DNA of 64,000 nucleotides from Lenzites betulinus. Lineage: Eukaryota; Basidiomycota; Agaricomycetes; Polyporales; Polyporaceae. The notes beneath the pieces are model-generated. The model saw only the letters and a program-made list of their open reading frames with translations, was not told the origin of the DNA and did not search any database. The position numbers and the translations under genes were made by a program. The DNA lies in the NCBI GenBank assembly GCA_022264855.1, contig JABYQU010000005.1:496001-560000 (forward strand), in the 5' to 3' direction. Below, one piece after another: positions 11,165 to 23,010 of this stretch (the first letter of the stretch is position 1; the number at the start of each line of letters is the position of its first letter).

Positions 11165-13966
11165 ATGCCCGGCCAACTCATTTCCCAACCCAACCCTCCT
11201 CCAGAACCCTCTCAACTCCCGGACTCTTTATTGGACTTCAGAGTCCAACTCGAGACCCATAACATACTCTCCACAGATGATCTCTCTGCGATTAAACAAT
11301 TCCGAAGAGCCGCGAATTACGTCGCGGCTAGTGTGTTTCTTGACCCAATATTGACATGCAACTTCTGACTGATTTTTTTGGTTTCTAGCTATGATCTTTC
11401 TCAATGATAATGCCCTCGTAGAGCGCGACATCACTCCAGACGACGTCAAGCCTCGCCTACTCGGCCACTGGGGTACCTGCCCAGGTCTTGTCCTCGTATA
11501 TGCACACCTCAGCCGCCTCATCTGTAAGACCGGTGTCGACGCTCTCTATGTTGTCGGCCCCGGCCACGGTGCCCCCGCCATACTTTCATGTCTATGGCTC
11601 GAAAACACTCTCCACCACTTTTATCCCAAGTACACCCGCAATCGCGAAGGGCTATCTACTCTTGTCAAATCCTTTAGCTCCCCTGGTGGCTTTCCTAGCC
11701 ACGTAAACGCCGAGACTCCAGGTTCCATCCACGAAGGTGGTGAGCTTGGGTATGCGCTTAGTGTGTCATTTGGCGCCGTGATGGACAAACCTGATCTTGT
11801 CTGCGTGTGCGTCATCGGTGACGGAGAGGCTGAGACGGGCCCTACAGCTACGTGAGTCCACTTGTGTAGTATTATTTGAAGCTTGTGCTGACGATTTTAG
11901 AGCGTGGCATGGCTACAAGTACATCGACCCCGCAGAGTCTGGCGCGGTATTGCCCATAGTCCATGTAAATGGCTTCAAGATATCGGAACGCACTATCTAC
12001 GGGACTATGGACGACAAGGAGCTTGTATCTCTCTTCACCGGATACGGCTACCAAGTCCGAATCGTCGAAGACCTTGACCGTATTGATGAGGATCTTGCCG
12101 CAAGCATGGAGTGGGCGCTCGCGGAGATCAGGAAAATACAGAGCGCAGCTCGGAGCGGAAAACCGATTGTGAAGCCTCGCTGGCCTGTCCTGATTATGCG
12201 TACTCCAAAGGCACGTCGTTACAGTAGTACCGAGACGCTTGCAACTAAGGCCTGCGATAGGGGTGGTCTGGACCGAAGGAACTCGACGGCGAGTTCATTG
12301 AGGGATCCTTCAAAGCTCACCAAGTTCCTCTGACCGGTGCGAAGAATGACGACAACGAGCGCAAGATCTTGCTGGACTGGCTCAGGTCTTACAAACCGAA
12401 TGAGCTCTTTGACCAGGACGGCACTCCGAACGAGGCTATCCTTTCGCTTGTTCCGAAGGACGCGCACAAGAGGCTCGGCATGCGCGAGGAGGCCTATAAG
12501 GCCTATAGACCGCTCAATGTCCCCGACTGGCGACAGTTTTCGGTTGAAAAGGGATCTGCTGAGAGCTGCATGAAGACGACGGGCGAATTTCTGCATGCCG
12601 TCATCCAGTCGTAAGTATTGCCTTTACCTTTCCCATACCTTAACACTAACCGTGATCACAGCAACCCCACGGCGTTCCGGATATTCTCCCCTGACGAGCT
12701 AGTCTCAAACAAGCTCGACGCTGTCCTTAGAGACAGTGGGCGCAACTTCCAGTGGGACATTGCTTCCCGTGCACGCGGCGGTCGCGTCATTGAGATTCTC
12801 TCCGAGCACACATGTCAGGGGATGTTGCAAGGATATACCCTCACAGGGCGCACAGGTCTCTTCCCGAGTTACGAAGCGTTTCTCGGCATTATTCACACGA
12901 TGATGGTTCAGTACTCGAAGTTCGTCAAGATGGCGCGCGAGGTTCCGTGGCGCCATTCGATGGGCTCGCTCAACTATGTTGAGACCAGTACGTGGACGAG
13001 ACAGTGAGTGGACGCATTCATTCTGGTTCTTGTGAGTAAAATCTGATGAGTATTGATAGGGAGCATAATGGCTTCTCGCACCAGAATCCGTCATTCATCG
13101 GTGCTGTGCTCAACTTGAAGCCTACGTCTGCACGCGTCTACTTCCCGCCCGACTCGAACTGTTTCCTCTCGACGATGGCGCACTGTCTCCGTGCGGAGAA
13201 CTACGTAAACCTGATGGTCGGAAGCAAACAGCCCACACCCACCTGGCTGAGCCCCGAAGAGGCCGACGAAGTAAGCCCCCAGGCGCGTTTCGATACATCT
13301 CCAGGGCTGACTTGGCGGTCTACCAGCACTGCATCGCCGGCGCGTCCATCTGGAAGTTCGCATCCACAGACGGCGGCCTCACGCCCGACGTCGTGCTCGT
13401 CGGGATCGGTGTCGAGATGACGTTCGAAGTGATCGCCGCCGCCGCACTGCTACGTTCCCGCGTTCCTGCGCTGCGCGTGCGCGTCGTGAACGTTACAGAT
13501 CTCATGATCCTCGGTCCGACTGGCTCGCACCCACACGCGTTGAGCGACTCCGGGTTCGACTCCCTGTTCACGAAAGACCGACCGGTGGTGTTCAACTATC
13601 ACGGATACCCTGTCGAGCTTAAGGTGGGTATTGCCCGTTTTCCTTGAGGAGACATTTGGCTGATAGATGCACGCCTCGCAGGGCCTCCTTTTCGGCCGCC
13701 CACACCTAGAAAGGATGGCGATCCATGGGTACATGGAGGAGGGAACAACGACGTCCCCGTTCATGATGATGCTCCTCAACAAGACCTCGCGCTACGACAT
13801 CGCGACCGCTGCGATCGAAGCTGCTGCGCACTTGAACCCGCGCGTCGAGGTCGACGCGCATGCGGCTGTGAGCGCGATCATGCACCTGGCGCAGAAGGAC
13901 AAGGAGTATGTGGAGAAGCATGGGGCGGACCGGGACGATACGTTCGATGTTCCGACGTTTGAGTGA
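11165..13966 (+). CDS. Xylulose-5-phosphate/fructose-6-phosphate phosphoketolase
   Basis: Thiamine diphosphate enzyme that splits xylulose-5-P or fructose-6-P with phosphate into acetyl phosphate plus glyceraldehyde-3-P or erythrose-4-P. It starts MPGQLISQPNPPPEPSQ and contains GHWGTCPGLVLVYAHLSRLI, YVVGPGHGAPA, FPSHVNAETPGSIHEGGELG, the ThDP/Mg site GDGEAETGPTATAWHGYKY, HVNGFKISERTIYG, HTCQGMLQGYTLTGRTGLFP, EHNGFSHQNPSFIGAVLNLK and MEEGTTTSPFMMMLLNKTSR, ending DDTFDVPTFE. Seven or more short introns lie between these blocks. All family blocks seem intact, so the gene should be functional. A decayed copy of its 3' end lies at about 16080-16690. Divergent pairing with acetate kinase suggests that the acetyl phosphate is passed on to acetate. 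Confidence 0.96.
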
Positions 13967-14368
13967 GTGCATGCTCGTAATTTGTATAGATGACGGAAGC
14001 AGTACTGTACCATTCGATGTTGTAACACCATTGAGGCGATGTACTTCTATTGTAGTGCTGACTCAAGCTTGTATCAATACGACTGTCATATCTTGTGTTC
14101 AACAGAGGCTTTGTCGGTCCAGCGTCGCAATTCATGTCTCACTTAGGGAGTTACTGGTGACATCTAACTCATGCATACATCTCAGCTTTGAGAACCTGTT
14201 TGCATCTTGATACATTGTTTGTTTACAGGTGCATTCACAGCTAATCACAGCAAAGACAGACAAAGAGTAAACGGCTGGCTTTTCCCCGGTCGTTCGCAGT
14301 CAGAGCGAAGGCCGTTCAAATGCAGCCGTCTGGAATTATCACGTCAGCCCAATGAAAAATTTTACGCT
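13967..14368. other. Convergent intergenic region XFP / esterase
   Basis: 402 bases holding the two 3' ends. No reading frame, repeat or RNA gene recognised. Confidence 0.5.
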
Positions 14369-15344
14369 CTAGAGAAGAAACGTACTCGGTACCGCCTTGC
14401 CAGCAGCGTTCACTTGCGCCTTGAGTGCGCTGTTGCCGCACAGGATCCCGCGGACGAACGCCTGCGCGACCACGTTCGCACCAGTCGGCGACGTGTGCGT
14501 GTGGTCGATCGGGTAGTATGTGTTCACGGTGGTCTCACCGATCGCCTAGAGGTAGACCGGTGAGCTCACATGTACACTCACATTACACAAAGCCGCGAGA
14601 AGAAACTCACGTCGTATGCCTGCGCGACGTAGGCAAAGTGGTCGACGTACGCCGCCGACGTGTTCTTCGCCACGTCCGAGGCGTACCCAACGAAGCGCGA
14701 CGGCGCACCGATTGTGGAGCCAGACCAGATGTTGTCGGGGGTTTGCGATGATACGATTGGGATTGCGCCCTTCGCCTGCAGCGCCCTCACGGCGTTTGTC
14801 ATGTAGTAGTTGAACGAGTGGATCGTGATGGCGTTCCCGCTGCAGCGTCTCCGTCAGACGCCTGTCAGACCTCAGACAGACAACACATAGCTAGCGTACC
14901 TCGCGTCGTGAACGACAGCCGTGTCAGAGTAGCCGTCGGTGCCCGTCTCCTGGCGCCCGTTGTCGGGTGCTGTCCCTGCCGAACCATCGTTGTGCCCGAA
15001 CTCGATAACCACAAAGTCGCCTGCCGCCGCTGAGTTGATCAGGGTGGTGAAGCGGCCCTCGTCGGTGTACGAGCGCGCCGAGCGTCCGGCGATCGCGTCG
15101 TTTGTGACGGGGAGGTTGAGGTACTGTCCGAGGTACACACCCCAGCCTGCCGAGGATTTAGCGCGGAGTCCTCGCCGTGCATATTCAGGATGCGACACAC
15201 ACCTGCGGTTCCGGTGCCGCTGCCACCGCCGGTGACGGCCATCGTCGAGTCGCCCGCGAGGAGGACCTTCGCAGCATCCGCCTGCTGTGTCAGTGCGACC
15301 AGTGCGCCGAGGACGAAGGTGGTGAGGTGGCTGAGAGACGGCAT
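14369..15344 (-). CDS. Rhamnogalacturonan acetylesterase (CE12, SGNH hydrolase), secreted
   Basis: Removes acetyl groups from the rhamnogalacturonan I backbone of pectin. The start at 15344 gives a signal peptide, MPSLSHLTTFVLGALVALTQ with cleavage likely near QADA-AK. SGNH blocks follow: LLAGDSTMAVTGGGSGTG (nucleophile Ser in GDST), GWGVYLGQYLNLPVTNDAIA, GRSARSYTDEGRF, FVVIEFGHNDGSAG (block III GHND) and the catalytic Asp/His in YYPIDHTHTSPTGANVVAQA. It ends at AVPSTFLL with TAG at 14369-14371. Introns interrupt TA-GWG and HDA-GNAI, and another follows AQAYD. A TATA box (TATATAAG, 15389-15396) lies 45 nt upstream, so the longer frame from 15389 is not coding. Confidence 0.93.
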
Positions 15345-16079
15345 CGTGCTGATCCTTGCTGGAGTACTCCCTCTTCCATCAACTGGCACTTATATACCAG
15401 CGGTCGGTAGTTGTGCATGGGAGGCGAAGTGCGCATCATCGGCCCTTGGCGCGCGTGGTGCACGTCCTCAGTTGACCTCGAGGAATCGACGACGACGGGC
15501 CGACGGTTGGGGGGTACCGGCGGGCAGGTCATGCTCGTCGCGCACGGCTCCGACACGCGCGCTGGCGCCCACATGTAAAGAGGTGCAGGTACCCACAAAG
15601 AAGCACTTAGCCTTTGGGGCGCCATAAGTCTGGTGCTTCCGAACATATGGCACTGGCGGAGCCTGGAGTCACACGCGGCATCATAAGGTAGAAACTCGCC
15701 TTATATGTACCGTCCGTCGGCCCATGGCGCGTGCGTCATCCGGCCTGGGCTCGCGTGTTCGCGCTCAGTCGCCCTGGAAGACTCGAAGTAACGACGACGA
15801 CGCGCCGACGTTGGTGGAGGATGCCTGAGATGCCCGGGGCGGGTCCGGTCATGCGGTCTCTGTTACTATGAGAAGTACAGACATCAGTAGTTCTACTCCG
15901 ACATTCTGACGTCGCAGGGTGTGCCCATCCATATACAGCATAAGCGTACTAGGAGAACAGCACGGGGGAGGTCACACTTCAGGAGACAGAGAGGAGTGTA
16001 CGATCCAGAAGACACCGGATACTCGAGCGCTCAACGGCATTTGCGGTGGGCGCCCCGCTCGACGTTCCCGAATAGGCAT
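15345..16079. repeat. CE12 upstream region with a diverged duplicate of itself
   Basis: Two stretches align imperfectly in the same orientation: about 15389-15545 and about 15690-15860. Shared landmarks in order are CTTATATA/CTTATATG, a CGGTCGG/CCGTCGG word, GGCGCG/GCTCGCGTG, CTCAGT, ACGACGACG, a GCCGACG-TTGG block and GGTCATGC. The second copy therefore carries a relic of the esterase promoter, possibly with its start-codon region (GGCATC at about 15678), but no esterase coding sequence follows. No other gene is seen. Confidence 0.45.
15389..15396 (-). promoter_or_regulatory. TATA box of the CE12 esterase gene
   Basis: TATATAAG on the minus strand, 45 nt before the start codon. Confidence 0.6.
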
Positions 16080-16690
16080 GTGAGGTGGTTTGCAATATTG
16101 CCGCTGCTCTGGACTACGGTGCAGCCATGGCGCGTTCCCTCCGATTTTACATCCTTCTAGTAGAATTTATTGCCTGGCGAGCTGTCCTTCGCATGGGTAC
16201 TACTCAACGTGCTCAGTTATACCGGGCTTTATCCGACTTCAAACACTCTGAGCTTGCGTTGCAGGGAACGTTACGTCCGAGGATCTCATTATCCTCGGCT
16301 TGACTGCCAGGTCGCACCCACACGCACTGAGAAATTCTTGACTCAACTTTCTGTTCACGAAAGACCGATCGGCGGTGTTCATCTACCACGGATATCCCGT
16401 GGGGACTTGAGCCCAGGGTGGGTTTATCCTCGAAGCAACATGCGGCTGACAGATGCATGCACTGTACGACACTCGCACAGCATCCTCTTCGGTTTCCCGA
16501 ACATGAACCGGATATCAATTTATGGGTACATAGACGAGGGCATCATGACGACGTCCCCGTTCATGATTATACTCGTCAGCAAGACCTCGCGCTACGACAT
16601 CGCGCCTGCCGCGATCGAATCCGTGGCGAGCTTTGACCCGCACATAGAGGTCGACGCACATGCGGTTGTGAGCTCAAACGTACACTGAAG
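16080..16690 (+). pseudogene. Decayed duplicate of the phosphoketolase 3' end
   Basis: The sequence matches the C-terminal part of the intact gene (about 13415-13900) but is broken by stops and frameshifts. Recognisable pieces are EDLIILGLTARSHPHALRNS (cf. TDLMILGPTGSHPHALSDSG), FTKDRSAVFIYHGYPV, then SILFGFPNMNRISIYGYIDE, MTTSPFMIILVSKTSRYDIA and EVDAHAVV. The intron before GLLFGRP is also present (gtgggt ... gctgacagatgcatgca ... cacag), so the copy came from genomic DNA, not from mRNA. Nothing of the N-terminal two thirds was found nearby. Confidence 0.85.
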
Positions 16691-17059
16691 GATAAGGCGA
16701 CCGTCGCCGCGAGTCGCGACGCACTGAACGCGTTTGATGCATAACGCGTCTGTCACATTCTCGTGATTAGTGACCACGCGTTATTACGACGCGCGACGTG
16801 CTGTGGGCAGGCGGAGACTTGGCTGACGACAGAGGCCTGAGTGAATGAAAATGCTCTCCAAGTTTACATTAGTCTCGCGGAGGTAGGCTGTCGGACTAAT
16901 ATCTTGAGTAACAGCTTGAGCACCACCGAGTGGTGGCGGTAGACTTTCGCACGGGCAGACGATCTTGCTGGCGCCTACTAGTACTAGTCCTTTCCCGCCT
17001 ACCACCGTGTCCGAGAGCCTTTTGTGAATGAGCGAGACCTGCGAGCTGCCCTACTCAAT
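16691..17059. other. Intergenic region upstream of NPR3
   Basis: About 370 bases without a recognised gene. A short hairpin word (caccaccgagtggtgg) occurs near 16920. No TATA box seen. Confidence 0.45.
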
Positions 17060-19742
17060 ATGAGCGAAACGCTACTATGCATTCTCCTCGCTACATCTTC
17101 GGCCAAAGGGTCTAATCTCGTGTATCACTGGCCGCCTTCGCCCACAACTGTCCCCCGACTTGCCCGTCCTCTTCCCGCGAACGACTTCCCCGGAGCGCTC
17201 GCGGACAACCCATGGCGCGCCGCAAACAGCCCGGACACCGCAAGCGCAAGCGTCGCGGACACCCCTGGCGTACACCCCGAGCTCGCGCGCCTCGCGACGG
17301 GTGACGACTCCGAATACTACTGGCAGCGTCCCCGTCTGCGGCGCGACAGGTCCGCCTCGTTCACCCAGCCATCTTCGCACCCAACCTCCCGCCGAGCCTC
17401 CCCCTCGAAAGAGCCCAAGGACCCCCATGACCTTGACGGGACGCGCAACGTCAGCGCGAGCCCCGCGCACGCCCACGGAGGTACGGGCGGCGCAGGAGGC
17501 GCTGCCGGAAGCGGGGCTGGGATAGATGAATACGGGACGCTTCTGGGCTACTCTGGCGAGTTCCTCGCGCAGATTTTGTGCCCGCAGGACTCGATGTGTC
17601 ACCAGAAGTTTGAGCTGATCGTGGACGACCTCGCGTTCCTCGGGCATCCTGTGTGCGCCGCGGACTCGAACGGTGGCTGGGTCTTCCCCCCGGAGGATCC
17701 TCCGCCGCGCGCAGCGGAGCGTGGGCGTGGGTCGAAGAAAGGACAGTCGCCGCCGCCGCAGATGGAGCAGCGTCTTCTTACGCCTGAGCGCGCGGAGATG
17801 CAGGGCAATGGGCCGCGGATAAAGACTCAAGCGCAGGCCGGAGACTCGGACGCGGGGATGCAAACCTTTCACTTCGTGGCCGTGCTGGACTTGCCGGATC
17901 CGAGCTCGTCAGCATCTGGGAATATTGCGAAATACTTTGACACGATATATGAACAGGTTGCGTTCAACGTGACTGCGGTGCTGTACCAGGAGCAGGTGTT
18001 GAATCGTTATGTGGAAGCCCAGTCAGAACTGCTAAGCTCGTTGAGAGAAGACTATTCAAACCGAGGTACGTGTTATACTGCTGCTACCATTTCTCGCGGA
18101 ATGTCTCATTTATTCCAAGGGGAGTCCTTCGCGGATTTCATGTACGAGGCCCTCAAGGTATCTACGATCGCACCGATGATGAAAACACTCTACGAGTCTA
18201 TCAAAGCAAACACCATCGCCCGTGTGATGATCAACGAACTGCCTCTGGAGCTGCAGCTGCCCCCTTACCTGGATACACTACTGCATCCTGATGAAGAGGT
18301 CGAAGCTGAAGAGGAACGGGATGACGAATATGGCGAGCCTAACGCTTGGGGCCCAGAAATGAGCTTCGCATGGAGGCTCCCAGCCCTCACCCCGTGGAAG
18401 GCACTCCTGCGACTAGATGACGGCGAAGGCGAGGACGGATATCAGCTGTACATGCATCCACGGGCTGCCCACCTCAACACCGCGGAAAGAGAGCTTGCGG
18501 AGCAGCTTCTCCGATTCCTTGGTCTCGCGTCGATCTCTTTGAGTCTCGCAGAGATGTCAAGTTTGCTCGATCTGCATCTTGAGTCCCAGGTATACCCTGC
18601 CGTGCGCTGGCTTGTTCAGCATCGAAGGGTGAAGATCGTCGATGTCGTGCACCTCGGCCTGAAGACGGTCTTCTCCGTTCCACAAAAGTTCCCCGCGCCG
18701 TACGTCACTCTCGATCATGCAGTGAGCATTTACTCACATCACAACAGACTAGCTACTCTTTCGGAAGAGTTCTCGCGCACATTCGCACACGTCGACGTAC
18801 CGCCCCTCCCCAAACTGCTCGCCATGATCTCGTCAGCGACGCACAAACAGTCCGCAAACCACTTCTTCGCGACCGTCGTCGGCACGAAGGACCTGATCCC
18901 GATATACAACGATGTCGTGCTTTGGATGCTGAAGCGGGACCTCCTCATTCGACTGCATCTGCGCATCCGGATCATCGCCACCGAGGAGCTCAAGCGGCGT
19001 GTGCGCGAGCAGTGGGAGGCGCGCCGCGCACACAGACGGACGCGATCGCGTGCGCGGAGTATCACCCGCGGACGAGAAGATTCCAGGGACAGGAGCCATG
19101 ATGCAGAACACGATGACGGGTCGCGCCGCATGGACAAGGGCGGCCCAGGATTAGAGACAGTCAAAGAGTCAAGCCCTGGCGAGTACTGGGTCTCGCTCTC
19201 GCCCAAGACTGCCCGGAAGCAGGCGCGACAGCATGATCATGACACCGCGCCCACTGAGCCACTGGAGCGCAACGCGCGGGAAGAGAAGCACGAGGAGAAG
19301 CCGGACGAGCTTGACGAGGACCTGGTGTCGAGCAGCGCGGACGACGAGAAGTGGGTGGAGTACTTCCGGAATGGCGGGAGCGACAGTATACCGTCTATGA
19401 TCAGCGATCCTGCTCGTGCGACTCCTCTGGAAAGGCGGTGGTTGGCGGCGATGTGTGAGGGCAAAGACCCGCATATTGCTGCACGCTTCGAACGGTACGT
19501 GGAATAACGACAACTGTACTGGTGATGTACTCCAAACTGAGTGGGAGCCCACAGTATACATCAGTACTTCGATGGCAAATGCTCGGACGATGAGATCCTG
19601 TACCGTGCAGAGATTTCACGCAAGCAGCTGCGAGAAGTATTGCACCAGTACGACGAATATGTGCGTCGACATTCATTCTATCGAAAATACACGCGCTTCT
19701 AACCCATTATCACAGTTGCAAACATTCCTCCATCCTTCATGA
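17060..19742 (+). CDS. NPR3: Nitrogen permease regulator 3 homologue (GATOR1/SEACIT subunit)
   Basis: Npr3 with Npr2 and Iml1 forms SEACIT/GATOR1, which inhibits TORC1 at the vacuole when amino acids are scarce by acting as GAP on Gtr1. The start MSETLLCILLATSSAKGSNL at 17060 matches the family N-terminus; an in-frame ATG 36 nt upstream is less likely. Then come VYHWPPSP, LLGYSGEFLAQILCPQ, FHFVAVLDLPD and SFADFMYEALKVSTIAPMMK. A basic region (RRTRSRARSITRGRED) precedes the tail. The long frame continues past 19507 by splicing: R-YIHQYFDGKCSDDEILYRA, then DEY-LQTFLHPS with TGA at 19740-19742, the conserved C-terminus. One further intron interrupts YSNRG-ESFADF. Ser/Arg-rich linkers are long, as is usual in basidiomycete copies. 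Confidence 0.93.
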
Positions 19743-19765
19743 TCGCACCTTGTACAGGCTGCCCA

Positions 19766-20781
19766 TCACTTTTCCCCCGGATTCTTGTGCACCCAGCCCA
19801 ACAACCTCTCCGCCTTCGAACAATCGAAGAACCCCTTCTTCCCGCTCAAGTCTTTTCCCTCCTTCAACGGAACGTGCCTCCAATACGTCTGCCACAGCTC
19901 CTCCGAGTCCTCATTGGCGGATGTGTCCGGAGCGACGATGAAGAACCGTTCATGTCCGCTCCACTTGACGTTGTCGTCCGCTAGCGCTAGCAAGAACGCT
20001 TCTGCCGCGGAGTCCTCCTGGACGTATCCCCACAAATCACTCCTCCGCCGCATGGGGTCGTCTCGCAACGCGTCTTCGCGCGATGAGAGCGACCAGCTCA
20101 GACGGAGACTTGCGATCCGCATGAACGGAAATCGGCGGACTATCGTGTCCGCCTGGAGCTCGCCGATTCTGCGCAAGGCCTCGTCGTAAGAAACTATGTC
20201 GGCTGCATCTCTGAAGACAGGCTAGACGTACACTTTCGACAGCCCGTACGGTTCATCCGGACGGCACGGGTGTTCTTCGTCGAGCGGGAAGTACTCGAAG
20301 TCGTGGCGGTCCGTCCAGACGAGCGGGATGACGTTTACCGAGGACGCCTGTGCGACGCGCGTGATCCCGAGCTCGGCGGCAGCGCGGAGAACGTTCCACG
20401 ACAGCACGACGTTACTTCACCCGCCCGGCCAACCATATCAGCGTCATCCTCTATCCCTATACTCGCAGGAACTTACGTGTTGTGCGCCACGGCCTTGTAG
20501 TCCGCAGGCGTGCTAACCGCCGCGAGGTGCACGACCGCGTCCGCACCTTCCAGTGCCGCGAGCGTCGCCTCGAAATCCGCAAGGTCGACGATGTGGAACT
20601 CGAACGTCGGTTTTGTGGTCACCCGACTACCCTCATCTTTGGCTGCGTGCAGGAGGAGCCCGGCGAGCGGCTCGGAGCAGGGGACAGTGTCGAGTCCGCG
20701 CACGGCGTGGCCCTGCGCGAGCGCCGCGAGCACGACGCGCGTCCCGACGGAGCCGTTGCAGCCTGTGATGGCGATCTTCAT
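19766..20781 (-). CDS. NAD-dependent epimerase/dehydratase-type SDR
   Basis: Extended short-chain dehydrogenase with a Rossmann fold; substrate unknown. MKIAITGCNGSVGTRVVLAA carries the GxxGxxG dinucleotide motif, FEFHIVDLADFEATLAALEG the acidic adenine-binding step, and AVVHLAAVSTP follows. After intron 1 come SWNVLRAAAELGITRVAQAS and the catalytic YGLSK (YxxxK) in CRPDEPYGLSKV. The C-terminal exon (FPFMRIASLRLSWSLSSRED to LLGWVHKNPGEK) completes it. It has the canonical Tyr/Lys, unlike the four atypical paralogues at 24-34 kb. Its 3' end lies 23 bases from that of NPR3 (convergent). Confidence 0.85.
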
Positions 20782-21614
20782 GGTTGTCTATCCGGTGAAG
20801 TCAGGGATAGGGTGAGGTTTGATAGTACTAGTGTTTCCTGGGCGTACGTCGACGATATACGCCACAAACTTACCTTCGTGGCAGTAGGGGGGCAATGATA
20901 TTGGTCGTCTTAGGGATGTCGGAGGCCTTCACGACGACTCGGAGCTCGGGGTTCCTATCCAGCTGCCGAACTTATCCCGTTCCTGCGCTGCTGATTAGGT
21001 CATACGACGTTGCTCCAGACCCGCGTTGAGGACGCGAGCTTACAGGAGGTTACTAGAATCAGCCGGTAGGGGCAGGGAAAGACGAAACCCCCGCAGACAT
21101 CCGCCTGGTGGGGAGTTGTAACGTATGCCAAGCATCATCACGCTGTCATTACACAGAGCTCGCGCTTCCCTCCAGTGCATTCGCCGACTGAGTGCTAGTA
21201 TATAGACGTCCGCTTTCGGTGCTGGCGGTACTATATTATCTTCCCTCCTTTCCGGTCTCCGGATGTCCCCTGCCCGGTTGGGAGTGAGTGCTGAATCGGC
21301 TGGACACGAGACTAACAGAAGGTCAGCGGAACATGCTCGAATATCGCGATAATCGCCTCATGTTCTTGGCTACGTGATGCACGAGACGTCTAAGTGCAGT
21401 TGATTAGGATTACAGATTCTGCACGTATACGTACACTGAGCATCCAGGCACGGCGGCCGCGCTAGCGCTATTGGTACATGGATCCAAGAAAACTGCTACA
21501 GTCCGTGAGCTTGTTTGTCATCGGCACTATTCTTCATACATCCACCTTCTGCAATTTCCGCTGGGTCCGCCCGTATCGCACAAGCAACACCCATCGCAAA
21601 CTACGGCCCACCGC
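20782..21614. other. Intergenic region between SDR and Gfo/Idh genes
   Basis: 833 bases: promoter of the SDR and 3' flank of the oxidoreductase. A TATATAG word lies near 21200, too far from either start to assign. No gene recognised. Confidence 0.45.
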
Positions 21615-23010
21615 TCACTCCCGCGTCGGCTGCCTCTTCCCCAGCCCCGCCATCTCATATATCGCGTCGATCGTCTCCATCTGCGCGATGCTGCTCTCAA
21701 GCGTGACCCAGTGCGCGGGGGCGCGCCCGCGCACCTTATCCACGAACGCCTCGAGCTGGTAGCGGTACGTGCTCCACCACGGCTCGCCACGCGCGCCCCA
21801 GAGCGGTCCGCCCGCGTAGTGCTTCTCGGTGTGCGTCGCTCCCGTGCGCTTGTCGTGGATCTGGATGTAGTGGTAGAGGTGCGGCATCATGAAGCTGCGA
21901 TGTCAATTCAAGGGGGAAGGGAGCACACTAGTCAGCGGCCACGGTCGCGGATGGAGGTGAACGGCGGGGACGTACTTGTAGAAGTATATGGTCGCGTGCT
22001 CAGTCTCGATCTCGATGCTGGGCATCTCCCATACGCGGGGGACGAGCCCGAGCGCGGGCGCACGGTCCATGTCGCTGTAGACAGTGCTCTCGACCATCCG
22101 GCCGTTCAGGTCATACAGCAGCGTCGCCTCGATCGCGGAGTCGACGCGCGGGTCCTCGCGCGCCTTGCGTGCCTTCACCACCGAGACCTCGCGCGGTGTT
22201 CCTGCGTCGAGGAAGTAGCGCGTGGAGGAGATCACGTAGGTCATGTCCATGAGCGACCCGCCTGCGAGGTCGTATTTCCAGCGGATGTCGGAGCGCGGGA
22301 TCGTGCCCTGGGGCGTGGTCATGCGGGCGTAGGTGCGTATGATTTGGCCGTACTTTCCGCTGTCGAGGAGAGCTTTTACGAAGTGCGCGGCGGGCTGTGT
22401 GCACAGATTAGTAAATGGAAAGAGGTTGAGGGGAGAACATACATGGTACTGCCAGTGAAAGGCTTCGACGAGGATGAGGTTCTTCTCTTGCGCGATCTTC
22501 ACGAGGTCGTGGGCTTCATCGGCGTTGGCAGTAAGCGGCTTCTCAAGGAGGACATGTTTTCCTGACTCCAGCGCCTTCTTCGCCCACTCTGCCAATGGTG
22601 TGTAAAAAGACTAAAAAAAACAGACAATAGAGCCGCACATACTGCCGTGCAAGCCGTTGGGCAGGGAGATGTACACCGCATCGATACCGGGCTCGTTCAG
22701 GAGCTCTTCGTAAGAACCATACGCCATCGGAATTCCGTACTTCTTTGCGTTTTCCTGCGCCTGTTTGAGATCCCGCGATGCAATAGCAGATATGATTACA
22801 TCGCCGTGGGTCATCGCGGGGCGAATAATGGCGGCGGCATTGATCATCGCGGTCGAGAGTACACCGATGCGCAGAGGCTCGCGCTGCTTTGGCTGCTCAT
22901 GGCCCTGCGCATAAAGGTATTGGTGAAGAAATGTCGATATCTGTAGAGTTATAAGGATAGGTAATGCTATTATGTTCGGGGTCAGTACACACCTGAAGAA
23001 GCATCGCCAT
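21615..23010 (-). CDS. Gfo/Idh/MocA family oxidoreductase (dihydrodiol/xylose dehydrogenase-like)
   Basis: NAD(P)-dependent oxidoreductase with an N-terminal Rossmann domain and a C-terminal alpha/beta domain; closest in style to dimeric dihydrodiol / D-xylose 1-dehydrogenases, substrate not provable. The start MAMLLQ is a small exon, joined over an intron to ISTFLHQYLYAQ. Then REPLRIGVLSTAMINAAAII (nucleotide motif), GIDAVYISLPNGLHGKWAKK across an intron, HVLLEKPLTANADEA (the EKP lysine), EAFHWQYHPAAHFVKALLDS, WKYDLAGGSLMDMTYVI and SFMMPHLYHYIQIHD, ending GLGKRQPTRE. A TATATAG word on the minus strand near 23130 is a candidate TATA box. Confidence 0.88.

Noticed and set aside
16080..16690. 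A second functional phosphoketolase or short XFP-like gene
   Set aside because: Stops and frameshifts interrupt the matching blocks and the N-terminal catalytic parts are absent.
19508..19741. NPR3 ending at 19507
   Set aside because: The apparent stop lies in an intron; two splices restore YFDGKCSDDEILYRAEISRK and LQTFLHPS, the conserved C-terminus.
20482..20898. Plus-strand frame of 138 codons over the SDR N-terminus
   Set aside because: It is a GC-rich shadow of the clear Rossmann exon on the minus strand.
21471..22565. Plus-strand frame of 364 codons
   Set aside because: It is antisense to the Gfo/Idh gene and has no family features of its own; codon bias of the real gene leaves the opposite frame open.
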